A stretch of 64,000 nucleotides of DNA from Brachypodium distachyon (GCF_000005505.3 NC_016134.3:3410001-3474000), one strand, 5' to 3'. Shown: positions 34,891 to 47,290, counted from the stretch's first letter. Program-made: numbers and translations. The notes: generated by a model from the letters alone, not told the origin.

Positions 34891-36203
34891 ATTTTGGCCG
34901 ACTAAATTTTATTTTTAGCCGTGCACAAACTATTTCATGTAATTTTTGTGCACAAAATGGATATTGGGAGAAAATGATTATTCTTCCTTTTACTAATCAC
35001 CCCTGTTTGATCGTAGCTTAACGAATTTCCCTTTTTTGTAGACGTATAGCCAGCTACAAAATGCTGATGCAAATGATATCCATGGACCTTCACAAGCTCG
35101 TCCTATATTTTATTTATCAAGTTTGTAATTGTTTTCATTTTGGAAAAAGTTCATCTTTGGCCGAAATGCCAAACAGACTCAACTTTCAGAATGTCCCAAT
35201 CTGGCCCCTCAACTTTCCGTTTGCTCTGCAATCAACTAAATTATGCAATGGTGCAATCAAACATATTTGAGCCATCCAATGTGCATCCTCTGGCAATGAC
35301 TCACGCACGGAGCTCCCACCTTTTTTTTTTGCAGGTGAAGCTCCCACCTCTCGTTGGATACATCTTTGCAAACACCACCCCGCGATCAGCCTTCATTTTT
35401 CTAAAACGCCCCTGGAAACAACGACCTCCCCCGATCTTCTTCTCTCAATAGATGGATCTCGAGAACACATGGAGTACTCGTTCATATTGTTCGAATGAAC
35501 GCGTTCATTTTCAATGTCCATTGGAAGTTGAGCTTCACACTAAGAGCATGTACAGTGCGACGCTTATAAGCCGACACTAGGATCAAAATCCTGTCCAACT
35601 TGCAGTTTTCTACTCCAATCGATGCTAAATGAGTCGCCCAACTCTATCTCACTTTTTGGCTCACGACGTGAAAATCGGAGGCATCTGGATTTAGCGCCCA
35701 GCACTGCAGGGTGGGGCTCTTAGCTGGTTTTTAATTTCCCGGTTTAGAAGTGCTTCTGTGCTTTGCTAAAAAAATTGCACGACTTTTAAAGCAAATGGAA
35801 GAGTCAAATCCTTCCGTCTATGATAGTCCAAATACGTGTAACCCTAAAGCCCACAAAGTCCGGCGGTTAACCCTTTATCATGATGCCCAGTTGGCAGTTG
35901 CTCGCGTCCTTTCGTTCTTCTCCACGACCACCTCTACTCGGGCCTCTTCTTTCTCCATGGCTGCCTTTTTGAGTCCACGGTGGATCGGACTTAGGGGAGT
36001 CAATACGAGAGATGGTTCCAGACTAGGGTGCTCTGCCGCTCTGGCACTCTTTTGTCGATGCACACATAGGTTGGGTCAACGGAGATCTGCCCCACGCACG
36101 AGCGACGGCGATCCGCACCAGGAGCTTGACGCGGTCGAGGGCAACGTCCTGACAGGAGGCTTCTCTGTGAGGAAAACGGTGTCAGCGTGTGGGCAAGCTC
36201 GGA
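34891..36203. repeat. Segment Y (partial copy D of the DUF1618 block tail)
   Basis: Matches 42619-43931 over 1313 bp, the same length in both, and the first 600 bp also match copies A and B. It contains downstream DNA of the DUF1618 block and most of a PIF/Harbinger-like element, but no DUF1618 exon. Just left of it, 34874-34893 repeats 20 bp found again at 34960-34979. Confidence 0.92.
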
Positions 36204-36374
36204 CACTGGATACGGGCTGGATCTGAAGGCCGTGTTCTAGCAATTTGCATTACCGTTAAGTACTAACACTTCTTTGGGATTCATGCTGAATTTTTTTCCA
36301 GCAAAGTAGAGAAGCACTTCTCTTATTTTTCTCATTCTAAGCTGCTAAATAAGCACCGACCATTGGACATGCTC
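35544..36374. mobile_element. PIF/Harbinger-like non-autonomous element, complete
   Basis: The left end reads gagcatgtacagtgcgacgc and the inverted right end gagcatgtccaatggtcggt, a terminal inverted repeat of about 15-20 bp with mismatches. TAA stands directly outside both ends (35541-35543 and 36375-36377), the 3-bp target duplication of this superfamily. Length 831 bp. The interior holds one ORF (35750-36226) that matches nothing recognised and no transposase. Truncated copies end at 26972 and 43931. Confidence 0.7.
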
Positions 36375-36377
36375 TAA

Positions 36378-37296
36378 ACGGGTTCCCACAAGTTGCCACG
36401 TGCAAGCTCACTGCCAACTGAGATCACGAAAGGGGGCGCGGCTTGCCTGCGGCCCTCGCGTGCGACCATCCGTGTGACCCGACGCAGCCGTTCTTATCAA
36501 TCTAACAACTCCCGCAGATTTCCTCGTCCCGCATCCCATTTGGAGTAGTAGGAAAAAAAAACAGCGTATTTCATCTACTTCCCGTACATACACGTGCCCG
36601 TACTTTTTTTATCCAGATGTCTTAGAGGAAGAAACAGGAAGACATACGGTCAGGACCAGGTGGCAGGAGGCCTATAGTGGACCGTGGAACTCGTTGTCCA
36701 GGACGTTGGACTCGAGGTCTTTGAACGTGTTTTGCCCAATTGCCCGGGTCCAGCGTCCTCGAACCGGAGGAACTCGTCCCGCCCGCGGCAGCGTCACGTA
36801 CAGTCGACCACAGCACCGATTCCCAATGAATGCGGATTCGATATGCAAACCGCAAAAAGGCCTAGCAAACGAGTCAACACAAGCGCGGGCGATTGTTGCG
36901 CCGGACTACAACAAGCACCTTAGAAGAAGCAAGTGTGCAATAAATATTCACCTGAGAAACTGGTTACAGATTTCCAGGTGTCAATCTTTCATGGTTCCAG
37001 ACGGATCAAGCAATCGAGTCATGTCATGACTTTGCCGATCCTTGGGTTCCGTTCCGAAATAATTGGTGCCAGTAGTTTTGCAAAAACACCCTTGATGTTT
37101 TCTGAAATCAACCTGCAGGACACACCTTCAACTGAAGGTGGACCACAGCTTGATTTCAGAAAACAGGATTTTTTTTAGCAAAAGTTCCGATAGAACGTGG
37201 ACTGCGAACCAATTTCGGGAAACAGCAGGGGTGTTTTTGTAAAACAACCGGGACCAATCAATTTGGTACCGAGGGAGCAGCAGTAGGCTAGCAACA
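36378..37296. other. Unique spacer, no gene recognised
   Basis: This stretch lies between segment Y and the linker of copy C and is not repeated elsewhere in the window. It contains an imperfect inverted repeat around 37060-37260: gcaaaaacacccttgatgtt then ttctgaaatcaa on the left, and ttgatttcagaaaa then ggggtgtttttgtaaaac on the right. This could be a small hairpin-type MITE. Confidence 0.5.
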
Positions 37297-37757
37297 GCAT
37301 CCCCACCACTAGGTCCGCTACTAATCAAAAACATTTCTCAACAAGTGAACCTACAGGGCCATAGCCTTGCTGAAATATCTCTAACAAACCACCATTCTAT
37401 CTGATTCCTACTCAGATCAAGTACTTGTGATTGTGACCACCTGGGATGAATGAAACATAAAGGAAGCCAACAAGACACCAATTAGCTCTATCGGTAGAAA
37501 AGGAATGTTTCGTATAAGCTATATATCTTGAGGAATATGGAATGCGCAAAATAAATGCCACGGAGCTTGTTGACTTTATTTTATTTTTACATAATGGAAA
37601 AGGATTCATTACCATAGTTTCCAACTTTCCATAAGAAACAAGCACTGCTAAATGCTGATTAACATGTCAGTACTAACCCACCGTGGTAAAAGCAGTTGTC
37701 GTAGCCCAACTTCAACACTATATACTAATAACACATAATAATAGTATAGTCTGTGCC

Positions 37758-38422
37758 CAGAGCTAGTTGAGGGAGGGATTGTCAGCCTGCAATATGCAGA
37801 TGATACTTTTTTTTCCCAGAATGAATTCGCCCGACACGACGAATCCCGCCCCCCATGTCTTTCTTTCTCATTGAATGAACCACTGCATGGGACGCCCTAT
37901 TCCTATGAATTCAATGATTTAAGGGCCCTTGGGGGAAACTTCGGAAAGAAAGCCTACTGGTTGGTCTGGTTGTCCCCCCGGCGGTGCCCGGGCGGTCCTC
38001 GGTTCAATCTTGCCGATTCTACCTAGACATGGCTCAAAACGAAGGGGTAAGACCAAGTGTTCTTAAAACAAAACTCCCAGTGCACACTCCGGAGCACGGT
38101 CTTCCGCTTTTTGTTGCAGATGGCACTAGGAAAGCCACCAACCTTAAGTGGATCCTCACCTGTTTTGAGCAGTCATCGGGGACGAGAATAAACTATCACA
38201 AGAGTGAGCTCATTGCAGTTGGCATGGAAGATGTGGAGATTAGACCTTTTACTGACATTTTCCAATGAGTAGAGGGGCATTTCCCCAGTAAGTATTTGGG
38301 GATTCCCTTGCACTTTGAGAGCTTAAAAAGAGCTGATTTGCGACCTGTGGTAGACAAATTGATGAATATGATTGCTGGCTGGAGGGGGAAATTGTTGTCA
38401 AGTGGGGTAGACTTGCTTTGAT
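37758..38422 (+). mobile_element. LINE reverse transcriptase fragment (linker of copy C)
   Basis: Second copy of the broken LINE fragment: GGIVSLQYADDT, the same 290-bp interruption, then NLKWILTCFEQ and on to RVDLL near 38420. A 1-bp deletion in the ggggg run (gtggggtag) shifts the last part of the frame relative to the copy at 21.3 kb. Confidence 0.85.
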
Positions 38423-38918
38423 CAAAACTGAACAAATCCAACGTGCAACATGATATGAATCCGTATCTAACACTAACATCACCCGAGATGAAAAATCAAA
38501 CTCGGTTTACGACCTAGTGAATACGACTAGACTACAAACTAAACTGTATACTTACATTGCGGATCCAGCCCCACCGGTCAGCGACTCGCTGGTCGGCTCT
38601 GCTCCTCGACGAACGCTTCCTCAGGTCAGCCCTGCACAGGCCATCGGGTACCACGACACATACGATGGATGGGTCTTGGGTTCTTGGCAAACTGCGCTGA
38701 GGGCCACCGAGGCCAGAGCAGGGGCCCGACCAATTTTCCTAGCCACCCCCCGCCTGTGGCCCATTTTCTCACGGAGAGTCCCCAATCCTCACTTTCGCTC
38801 TCCATAGGGGGGAACCCGGCCGGACTGCCGGCGCAAATCCGATCTCGATTCCAGTTCCGATTCCTTCCAAACCCCCCCACAAAAATCAAATCGAGTCTAG
38901 GCTGTAGAGGAACTTGAG

Positions 38919-41796
38919 ATGAAGGATCTCAAGTTCCGATTCCTTCCGCCGCATTACGACTCCGGCGACGCAAGGCCATGCTTTTCGCTGCTAGAAAAGC
39001 ACGCCTACCTCGTCCGCCGCCAAAACGCCACAACCGCCGCCTGCGACCTCGACAGCGGACGGATCCAGGCCACCTTCTGCGCCGCCCACCCGCCACGCGC
39101 ATCCTACTTGTGCATCCATGCCACCGGCTTGGGTCGCACTAAGCTCCGCGCCGAGCCCCAGATCTTGGCCACGGAGGGGCCCCTCGCCGTCATCCGCGTC
39201 GTCGTCAACCGTCGCAAGTCGTTCGTGGAGGTGGAGTACTTCGTCTACCACGCCGGCAGCAGCTCCTCCGAGGGACGCCGGCCGCCGTCGCTCAAGCGCA
39301 TCCCGAACCCCGCACCCTACTTTTTCTTCAACGAAAATACGGTTGCCATCGTGCGCCACTGCCCTCGTCAAGCCAGCACCCGGCGTCGCCCCGGCGGCCT
39401 CAGTGCCTGCGCCCTGCGCCCCAACCGACGAGACAGCAAGGAGGAGGAGGATCATGACTGCGGCGACTGCAACTACATCATCGCGGCACTCCGCAACGAC
39501 GGGTCCAACACCAGGGCACCCTACCAGCTCTGCCGGTACCACTCCAAGACTGAAACTTGGAGCCCTCCCGAGCCAATGGAAACCGAGTGGGAGCACGGAC
39601 CTTACCCTTCCGGTTCCTCCTGCAAGGCCATTACCATCGGAGGAGAGCAAGGCACAGTGGCCTGGGTCGCTCTCAACAAGGGCGGCAGGGGTATCATCTT
39701 TTGCGACGTGCTCACAATAACAGACAGCAGCCCCCGGCCTCCGGTGCTTCGCTGCCTGGACATGCCGCCGAAAATCAAGACTTTCAGTGGACGTTCATAT
39801 TATGTCCGGGAGATTGACCTCGTCGACGGCTTCATCGTCTACATCGAGTTGCAGATACGTGACCTTGCGCCAGACACACCTACAGATGAATATGTTTGGA
39901 TGGCCAGCACATGGAAATTCAAGATCGACTCATCTTTGCCGTTTTCATCTATCCAATGGCAGCGGGGATGCAAGTTAGGCTCCTCTGAGGTCAACAAATC
40001 CATGCGTGATAAGCTTAAACTTCGCGATGCCGAAACAATCTGCAAGATAGGCCTGCCCGTCCTGAGCCTTCATGAGGATGGCATTGTTTACATCCTCACC
40101 ACCCTTTTCCGCGAGAAGAGGCACACCAAGTCATGGGTGCTTGCCATTGACATGAAAAAGAAGATGGTGCAGGAGCTGGACGAGTTCGAGAACAACCGAA
40201 AAGTCTACTTATTCGGGGGCTTCTTGATTCCAAGTAGGATCACCAAATATCTCCAACTTGATCCAGGTAATTCAAAGTCCCTGTTGCCTAACCAGCTGTC
40301 GTTAGGAACTGGTATTGTTTATTCTTGGGGTTTAATTTCAGATTTTAAACGAGGACCCACCGGGGAAGGTCCTGATTGAGCTAGAGTTCACTTATAGTCT
40401 CTACATTGTTATTATACCTTTTCTTTCTTCTCCATAGGGATAGGTAAAGTAAGGGTTACTAGTTAGAAGCCCGTGCGTTGCTACGGAACAAAAAAAGTTC
40501 AACAGACAATAAATATGGTCCTACGTATAAACAAAATCATTTAGTCCCTCTAGTCTGATCAAGATTACCATCTCCTTACTAAGCTTCTAATTTTTGTAAA
40601 TTTCCTATATGTACGTAGCACTGTTTCGATAGTTGTGTAATGACTGATGAAATGGACAAAACCCAAACTGCTATTCGGGGCCTATATTCTTGGGATGGTT
40701 TACACTTAATATTGGCACCTACATATATATACTCAAAAGTGTTACATCTATGCTACTATTATATTGTTAGCCCCCATCTTTGTATTAAACTTTTAAATCT
40801 CCTTCCTGATATATACTTGGCCCTACCTTTGATCTAGTTCATCATATGATGGCATCCTATCCTAAAAATCCAGATTTTCTCCAAAGTATTATGTAAATCA
40901 GGTAACAGAGGTAAAGAATCTGAAACTGAACAATGACCAATTTATAATAAACTGATGTTCCCCTTTTCCCCTCCCAACATTTCTTCACAACCATGCATCA
41001 GATCAGCACAGAAGTAAATCAGTAATCATTTTTATTCAAAAAATTTGTGCCATGCCGTACAACATTTCACCTAATTGGTTGGGATGTCTTAAACTGATTA
41101 GAGATGGATTTTGGTCACCTAAGCTCCCTGAATTTTCTTTTTTGATGCCATGAAGTACAAGGTTTCACCTGATTGGCTGGGGATGTCTTAAACTGATTGG
41201 AGATGGATTTTGGTCGCCTAAGCTCCCTGAAATTTCTCCCCTTGGGATCTGGTAGTCTAAACAATAACCTAGGTCCTTGCAAATTTCTCCCCTTGGGATT
41301 TTGGTCTTCTAGGTTCCATAGGGATAGGCAGAGCAAGGGTTATTTGGGGCTGCCTGCTACGGACTAGTTGTTTACGAATCATTTTCTTTTGCTAAACTAA
41401 AGACATGTTTTTTGTACTGTAGATACAACAAAGCAAAACCACAAGCGACAAAAGATGATGCTGCAACGACACTCGTGCGTGGACCTGCCCGGAGTCGCCA
41501 TTGAGTCCCATTCAGATATGGAGTTAGATGATGATGAGGAGGAGGAAGAAGAAGAGGAGGAAGACAATGGGCCATCCCTGCCAGAGCCAAAAGCACAAAC
41601 CCCAGAGGAGCTAGCACTGGAATTGGCATGCAAGCCGTGGCTTCTTAACTTAGAGGAGTTGGTACTGGAGAAGTCAGGCAAGTCGTGGAACGAGGTACTC
41701 CAAAGCCGAGGCAGTGCAGTTCCCGTTTCGGAGGGAGAAGTGGAGGACGTGGAGGAGGCGAGCAAGAAGCCACGGACATATGATTGGATTATCTGA
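38919..41796 (+). CDS. DUF1618 domain protein, copy C
   Basis: Exon 1 38919-40266, intron 40267-41422, exon 2 41423-41796, 573 residues. The structure is identical to copy A, with the complete 12-residue segment that copy B lacks (here PSLPEPK). It reads WVALNKGG at the start of the DUF1618 region as in B, TWKFKID as in B, and IPSRITKYL, unique to this copy. All frames and splice borders are intact. The leader carries a small replacement (ctcacggagagtcc for ctctcctcagtcc) about 150 bp before the ATG. Function unknown. Being free of disabling mutations, it is either still selected or too young to have decayed. Confidence 0.85.
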
Positions 41797-42148
41797 TGCC
41801 TTTTGGCTGCTTGACATTTGTGCACACTTAGATTATCCTGTGTCTTTTGTTTAGTAAGAGTATGCTAACGGATTCACTTGGGTGTCGCTTAAGATTAATG
41901 TTAGCTATGGGGTCTCATCACTAGCACCTGTTTTGAACTCTGCGTGTCATCTGCTTGTCAGTTCGTGAAATTATGACCAACTCATTAAGCCTGAAATTTA
42001 ATCCTTTGTTTGTGCAGAATTTTCTGCTGCAATCAAGATATTCGATAGAAAATAAACATACTACCCGCATGATTGTTACTGTTGTGCTATTCTGATAACT
42101 AGTGGCTGGGGCGCGCCTCCTAGGGCGGTACTGAGTGCACCGACAGCA

Positions 42149-42445
42149 CTTTTCAGAAAACTCTCCGCGAATAGAAGGATCAACCATCTTTGACAGAGAA
42201 TCAAAGTCATGAAGGTGACAATCGGCCCATCTAACAAAATGTTTCTCAACACGCGGGCGAGAACTGCATATTTCAACAAAAATGTAGGCACATGAGGAAG
42301 TACATTCACATTTTTGCGAAGATGTGTGATCTAAAACAGTTACAGAGAAGGTCCTGATTAAGCACTGCGAATTACATCGAATCACTCACCTGTCATATGG
42401 TTTACGGCCAGCGAGAAGTTCTAGCATTACCACAACCAAAACTGT
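42149..42445 (-). pseudogene. STRUBBELIG-type receptor kinase fragment, copy C
   Basis: Same two-piece kinase fragment as in copies A and B (42263-42149 and from 42390 to about 42445), again with GT-AG borders. It reads VEKHFVRWADCHLHD where A reads VEQHFVRWADCQLHD. Confidence 0.72.
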
Positions 42446-43271
42446 GAACATCACTTCGATACGGTGGAACGGTTTTGGTGTGGTTCTGTTGGAAGGAACG
42501 ACCAACAAAACAAAGGAATGTTGAGGACTCTTGCCCAGGTTTGATTTCTGCTCATTCTTACAGTTTAGTTTCTCCACATCTTTTAGGATTCTTGCCTAGG
42601 TTTGATGATACCATGAAAATTTTGGCCGACTAAATTTTATTTTTAGCCGTGCACAAACTATTTCATGTAATTTTTGTGCACAAAATGGATATTGGGAGAA
42701 AATGATTATTCTTCCTTTTACTAATCACCCCTGTTTGATCGTAGCTTAACGAATTTCCCTTTTTTGTAGACGTATAGCCAGCTACAAAATGCTGATGCAA
42801 ATGATATCCATGGACCTTCACAAGCTCGTCCTATATTTTATTTATCAAGTTTGTAATTGTTTTCATTTTGGAAAAAGTTCATCTTTGGCCGAAATGCCAA
42901 ACAGACTCAACTTTCAGAATGTCCCAATCTGGCCCCTCAACTTTCCGTTTGCTCTGCAATCAACTAAATTATGCAATGGTGCAATCAAACATATTTGAGC
43001 CATCCGATGTGCATCCTCTGGCAATGACTCACGCACGGAGCTCCCACCTTTTTTTTTTGCAGGTGAAGCTCCCACCTCTCGTTGGATACATCTTTGCAAA
43101 CACCACCCCGCGATCAGCCTTCATTTTTCTAAAACGCCCCTGGAAACAACGACCTCCCCCGATCTTCTTCTCTCAATAGATGGATCTCGAGAACACATGG
43201 AGTACTCGTTCATATTGTTCGAATGAACGCGTTCATTTTCAATGTCCATTGGAAGTTGAGCTTCACACTAA

Positions 43272-43931
43272 GAGCATGTACAGTGCGACGCTTATAAGCC
43301 GACACTAGGATCAAAATCCTGTCCAACTTGCAGTTTTCTACTCCAATCGATGCTAAATGAGTCGCCCAACTCTATCTCACTTTTTGGCTCACGACGTGAA
43401 AATCGGAGGCATCTGGATTTAGCGCCCAGCACTGCAGGGTGGGGCTCTTAGCTGGTTTTTAATTTCCCGGTTTAGAAGTGCTTCTGTGCTTTGCTAAAAA
43501 AATTGCACGACTTTTAAAGCAAATGGAAGAGTCAAATCCTTCCGTCTATGATAGTCCAAATACGTGTAACCCTAAAGCCCACAAAGTCCGGCGGTTAACC
43601 CTTTATCATGATGCCCAGTTGGCAGTTGCTCGCGTCCTTTCGTTCTTCTCCACGACCACCTCTACTCGGGCCTCTTCTTTCTCCATGGCTGCCTTTTTGA
43701 GTCCACGGTGGATCGGACTTAGGGGAGTCAATAAGAGAGATGGTTCCAGACTAGGGTGCTCTGCCGCTCTGGCACTCTTTTGTCGATGCACACATAGGTT
43801 GGGTCAACGAAGATCTGCCCCACGCACGAGCGACGGCGATCCGCACCAGGAGCTTGACGCGGTCGAGGGCAACGTCCTGACAGGAGGCTTCTCTGTGAGG
43901 AAAACGGTGTCAGCGTGTGGACAGGCTCGGA
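43272..43931. mobile_element. Truncated PIF/Harbinger-like element
   Basis: The left end after TAA is as in the complete element at 35544. It breaks off after gctcgga (43931), 171 bp short of the right terminus, where segment X starts. Confidence 0.7.
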
Positions 43932-43936
43932 GGCCC

Positions 43937-44357
43937 GTGCTATGTCAGCTCAAAAACCACTAGGTGGAGTTATTTATTAGTATTAATTTCAGGTTAAAAT
44001 CAAACGGTTTTCGGTTATGCGTTCGGAGTTTATGAATCGGGCCGCTGGGCCTCGTTCTCTCAGACAGTGTCTGAGCCTGTGCGAGGGGGCAGCGCTGCTG
44101 TGTTTCTTTTGACCTAAATGCTTCAAAGCGCTACTTTCTGTCGTCCTCGGGTGCACACTTCTCAGAGCCGTCCGATGCATCGCGGGATCAGTCGACGGCG
44201 CGATACCGCAGCGCCTCTTTTCGGACAACCATTAGACGCAGCATTTTCAACATTTTTCCCCACCCTCTTTTCCCCTTTTTTCTCCCCCCGCACAGTGGTT
44301 CTTCTAGTGGCGATTTCGTTCGGCGGCCGCGAGCGGCGCCGCTCCGCTGGACTAGGA
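43937..44357. repeat. Segment X, second copy
   Basis: Matches 34459-34875. It starts inside the right arm of a Mutator-like element whose left arm is missing here, then runs through GC-rich DNA into the unique sequence at 44358. Confidence 0.9.
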
Positions 44358-46085
44358 GCTACACGCGAGAGGCGCGCGTCGCGGGATCCCCCGAGCGGCG
44401 GCGTGGTTGTCGTCGTTTTTCTCAGCGGCGGCGAAAGGAGCGCACTGGTGAGTTCCACAGGGTTTGGGGTGGCCGGGGTAGGGGCAACGGGGAACTGTAT
44501 GTTGTGGGGGGTGGGGTGGGCGTACTGTTGCGCGAGATAGGGTTTTCTGAGCCTCGCATCGTGCCGCTTGGCTAGACGCATGATTTCCCATGATTTGAGC
44601 ATCGTATCGAGCAGCTTCGGGGCGATTTCGAGCATGTTTGTTACCGTTTACTTAAGCAATTCGTAGCAATCCCCACAGCGTGTTGCAGACGTTGGGTTTG
44701 GCTATAGGCGCAGGTGTTCGATCAGCTCGGGTTGCTGCTTGGGGGATGGCGCAGTGGATTTTTTTTCTGGCTTTGGATGTGTGCTATAGGCTATATCGGT
44801 GTGTAGCCTGGGGATGTTTTATCTGGTTTTGGATGCGTCTCCTAGCCTGGGATGTTGTGCTTTTCTTCAGGTTTGTGCCTTCCAAATTTCCAATAGACAT
44901 GCAAGTTCAGAAAAGTTTTTTGCGTCCAATATGAGGCAGCTTAGTTCATGTCTTTGATAGCCAATTGTTCAGGGCACCAAAGGGCTGTAGATGGTATAGA
45001 GCATATATAGTTGTGTAGATGTCATAGAGGATATATAGGTGTGTAGATTTGGGGCAGGGCCTGCATTTTTTTCCAGATGTGTGTTGCCCAGCCTAGTTGC
45101 TGTTTGCTACTTCAGAATGTTGCCTCGTAAACACAATCAAGCTTTTTGTCCAACAATGAGTGTTAGTGAATCAGAGGACAACTGCATTTACATATGGGGC
45201 CTCCGCCTAGCCTCCAAGGGAAAAACATCTTCAGGAAAGTGAAGGCCATATTACTGATGCTGTCATCTCGTGTCCTGTCATCCAGCAGAGAACAAAATTG
45301 TTTCTGACAGCCTTGATAAATGATAATGATAATGATAATGATAATGATAATGATAGGACTGTGATAATATGGTTGATGAACATGCACCACTCTTGGGTTT
45401 ATCTCAACCCAAGGTTTCCCTTCTTTGTTTTTAATCTAAGTTCATATTTCGGTGAGACATCTTCTTTTGCTTCTCCAACACACGCAAAGCTTTTTGCCCA
45501 ACATTTTTGACTCATATTTGGGAGATGGTGCAGGGGTCTACAAGGGTTTTTTAGATGGTATGCATCCTTTTTTGCTTTTGGTATATGGTCTATAAGGGCT
45601 CTTTTTTTGTGTGTCCCTCTTGTTTTGCCTGGCTATGTATGTGCGGTTTCTGCAGCTGACATCGTGTGTGCCTCCCGCAGTTGATATCATGAATTCAAAT
45701 GAGGACGAAGTACCAGGGGGAGCCCCCGAAGAAGATAAATCTACAGATTTAATTCCCAACACAGTAGACGAAAACCACTGGCAGTCCAAAACCCATCAGC
45801 TGAAAATGCAGGAGCAGCTGTCCGAGAGGCTGTAACGTGTCGCAGGTTTGTTGTCTTTTCTCTCCATGCTCGCGCGCCCTCAAGGTGCTTTTTATAAAGC
45901 CGCTATGTAATCCTTTCGTGCCTTTTTTTTCAGGTGTCAACGCCAAGGTCCAGTGTAGGTGTCCCAGGAGCACGGGGCAAGAGGTGACCATACACAATAC
46001 CCATCTCCCTGTTTTCTTCCATTTGATGGGTGCTCGTCTATATATGGGGGCCTATAGGTGGCTTCTTGCATTTTCTTCATGCTAA
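44280..46085 (+). other. Possible gene of unknown function (weak model)
   Basis: A GC-rich stretch ends in a good donor (gcactg|gtgagt at 44447/44448) and is followed by T-rich, intron-like DNA. An exon-like piece at 45681-45845 (cccgcag|ttgatatcATG ... gtcgcag|gtttgt) carries a 48-codon ORF (45689-45835) starting MNSNEDEVPGGAPEEDK. Another piece starts after tttttttcag at 45934. No known domain is seen, and the short ORF stops before the second donor. It may be a real gene with a long 5' UTR, a truncated gene, or chance. The first 80 bp are shared with segment X at 34.8 kb. Confidence 0.25.
45318..45356. repeat. GATAAT microsatellite
   Basis: Six perfect tandem copies of a 6-bp unit (tgataa). 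Confidence 0.9.
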
Positions 46086-46310
46086 ACGGCCTCCCATAGT
46101 GATTCTTCTATTCACAACCTTCTCATAATGTAGTTGCTTTTTATTATCCCTATTTCCTAATTAGGTTTGTTTTAGCCAGTCACACACCGCCTTATAGTAC
46201 CTTTTGATTTTTGCCTTGTCGCTTACGCACACGCCCTCCCATATATAGTTGCTTCTTACAACTCAACTAAATGTAGCCTAGCTTTTTTAGGTTGTCGCTT
46301 TTCTTGTCAA

Positions 46311-47137
46311 CAGGGCCGGCCCTGAGATTTCGGCGGCCTGGGGCAAAACTATAAAGCTGGGCCTTTCATATAAATATTAAATAATAACCAAAATAATATG
46401 TATATGTGAAATTTTAACAATAAACACTTATAGTGCATAAAAGAATGTATTAAATATTTTATAGATATTATCTTAAAATTTCTTCTACTTCTAACATTCT
46501 TAAGTAGACGCGAAATTGTTGACGATGGTCCCAATATAAATTCCATTAACCAATTTCTTCGTAATGTGTCAACTCGATAGAATCTTAATATCTTACCGAC
46601 GAATCGATTATCTAGACGACTCGGCACTCGACTTTTCACCTTTTTGCCTTGATCTTATAAACGTGGATTGGTGGGGGCGCCACGGCGATGGCCGACGGAG
46701 CGACGCAGTGACCGGAGTGTCTAGCCTCTGGACACGTTTGTGGCGATGTGCCGATTTTGGCAATGGCGCTACCGTCAACCGTCTACGCTTGTGGTAAGCG
46801 CTATGAGTCTCGTGGTATCAATCGCCGATTGTGATTTGTTGCCTTGTGGATGTGGTGAGTGTCGGTCGCCGCTTAATTTGTTTGCGTGTGGACACCGTGA
46901 GTCATAACTACAATTACAATTGGACATGCCGTAAAGCTATCCTTATGGGCCATCGGCAAGGCCTAGTGCACTTTTCCTTTAACTTTACACGTATAGTGGC
47001 CACACCATGCAATCTGATGCAAGTACACAAGTAACAGAACAAAGCCTATACCTATGCATAAGTACCTGGTTAGGGGCCTCATGATTTTTTTGGCGTGGGG
47101 TAGCCGCCCCTCCTGCCCCCCCTCAGGGCCGGCCCTG
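46311..47137. mobile_element. Non-autonomous hAT element with perfect target duplication
   Basis: Starts cagggccggccctgag and ends with its inverse ctcagggccggccctg. It is flanked by perfect 8-bp duplications cttgtcaa at 46303-46310 and 47138-47145, the hAT signature. Length 827 bp with no transposase. The terminal motif is itself palindromic (ggccggcc). Confidence 0.9.
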
Positions 47138-47199
47138 CTTGTCAATATAGTTGGTCACGCATATACACCTTTGCTTCTTCCCAAGTGAACTAAGTAGTA

Positions 47200-47290
47200 C
47201 TCCCTTCGATCCATAAAAAGTATCGCCCATTTTGCACGTTAGTACAAAATTTGTACTAAGTGGACGACACTTTTTATGGATCAGAGGGAG
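47200..47290. mobile_element. Stowaway-type MITE
   Basis: ctcccttcgatccataaaaag at the left and ctttttatggatcagagggag at the right form 21-bp inverted ends with one or two mismatches, flanked by TA. Length 91 bp. Confidence 0.85.

Larger units (their letters stand above)
37297..43931 (+). repeat. Segmental duplication, linker plus copy C
   Basis: Linker at 37297-38420 and DUF1618 block to 43931, collinear with 20877-26972 and running about 660 bp further into the PIF/Harbinger-like element before joining segment X. Linker and block differ from copy B only by scattered substitutions and small indels, which points to a recent duplication. Confidence 0.92.
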
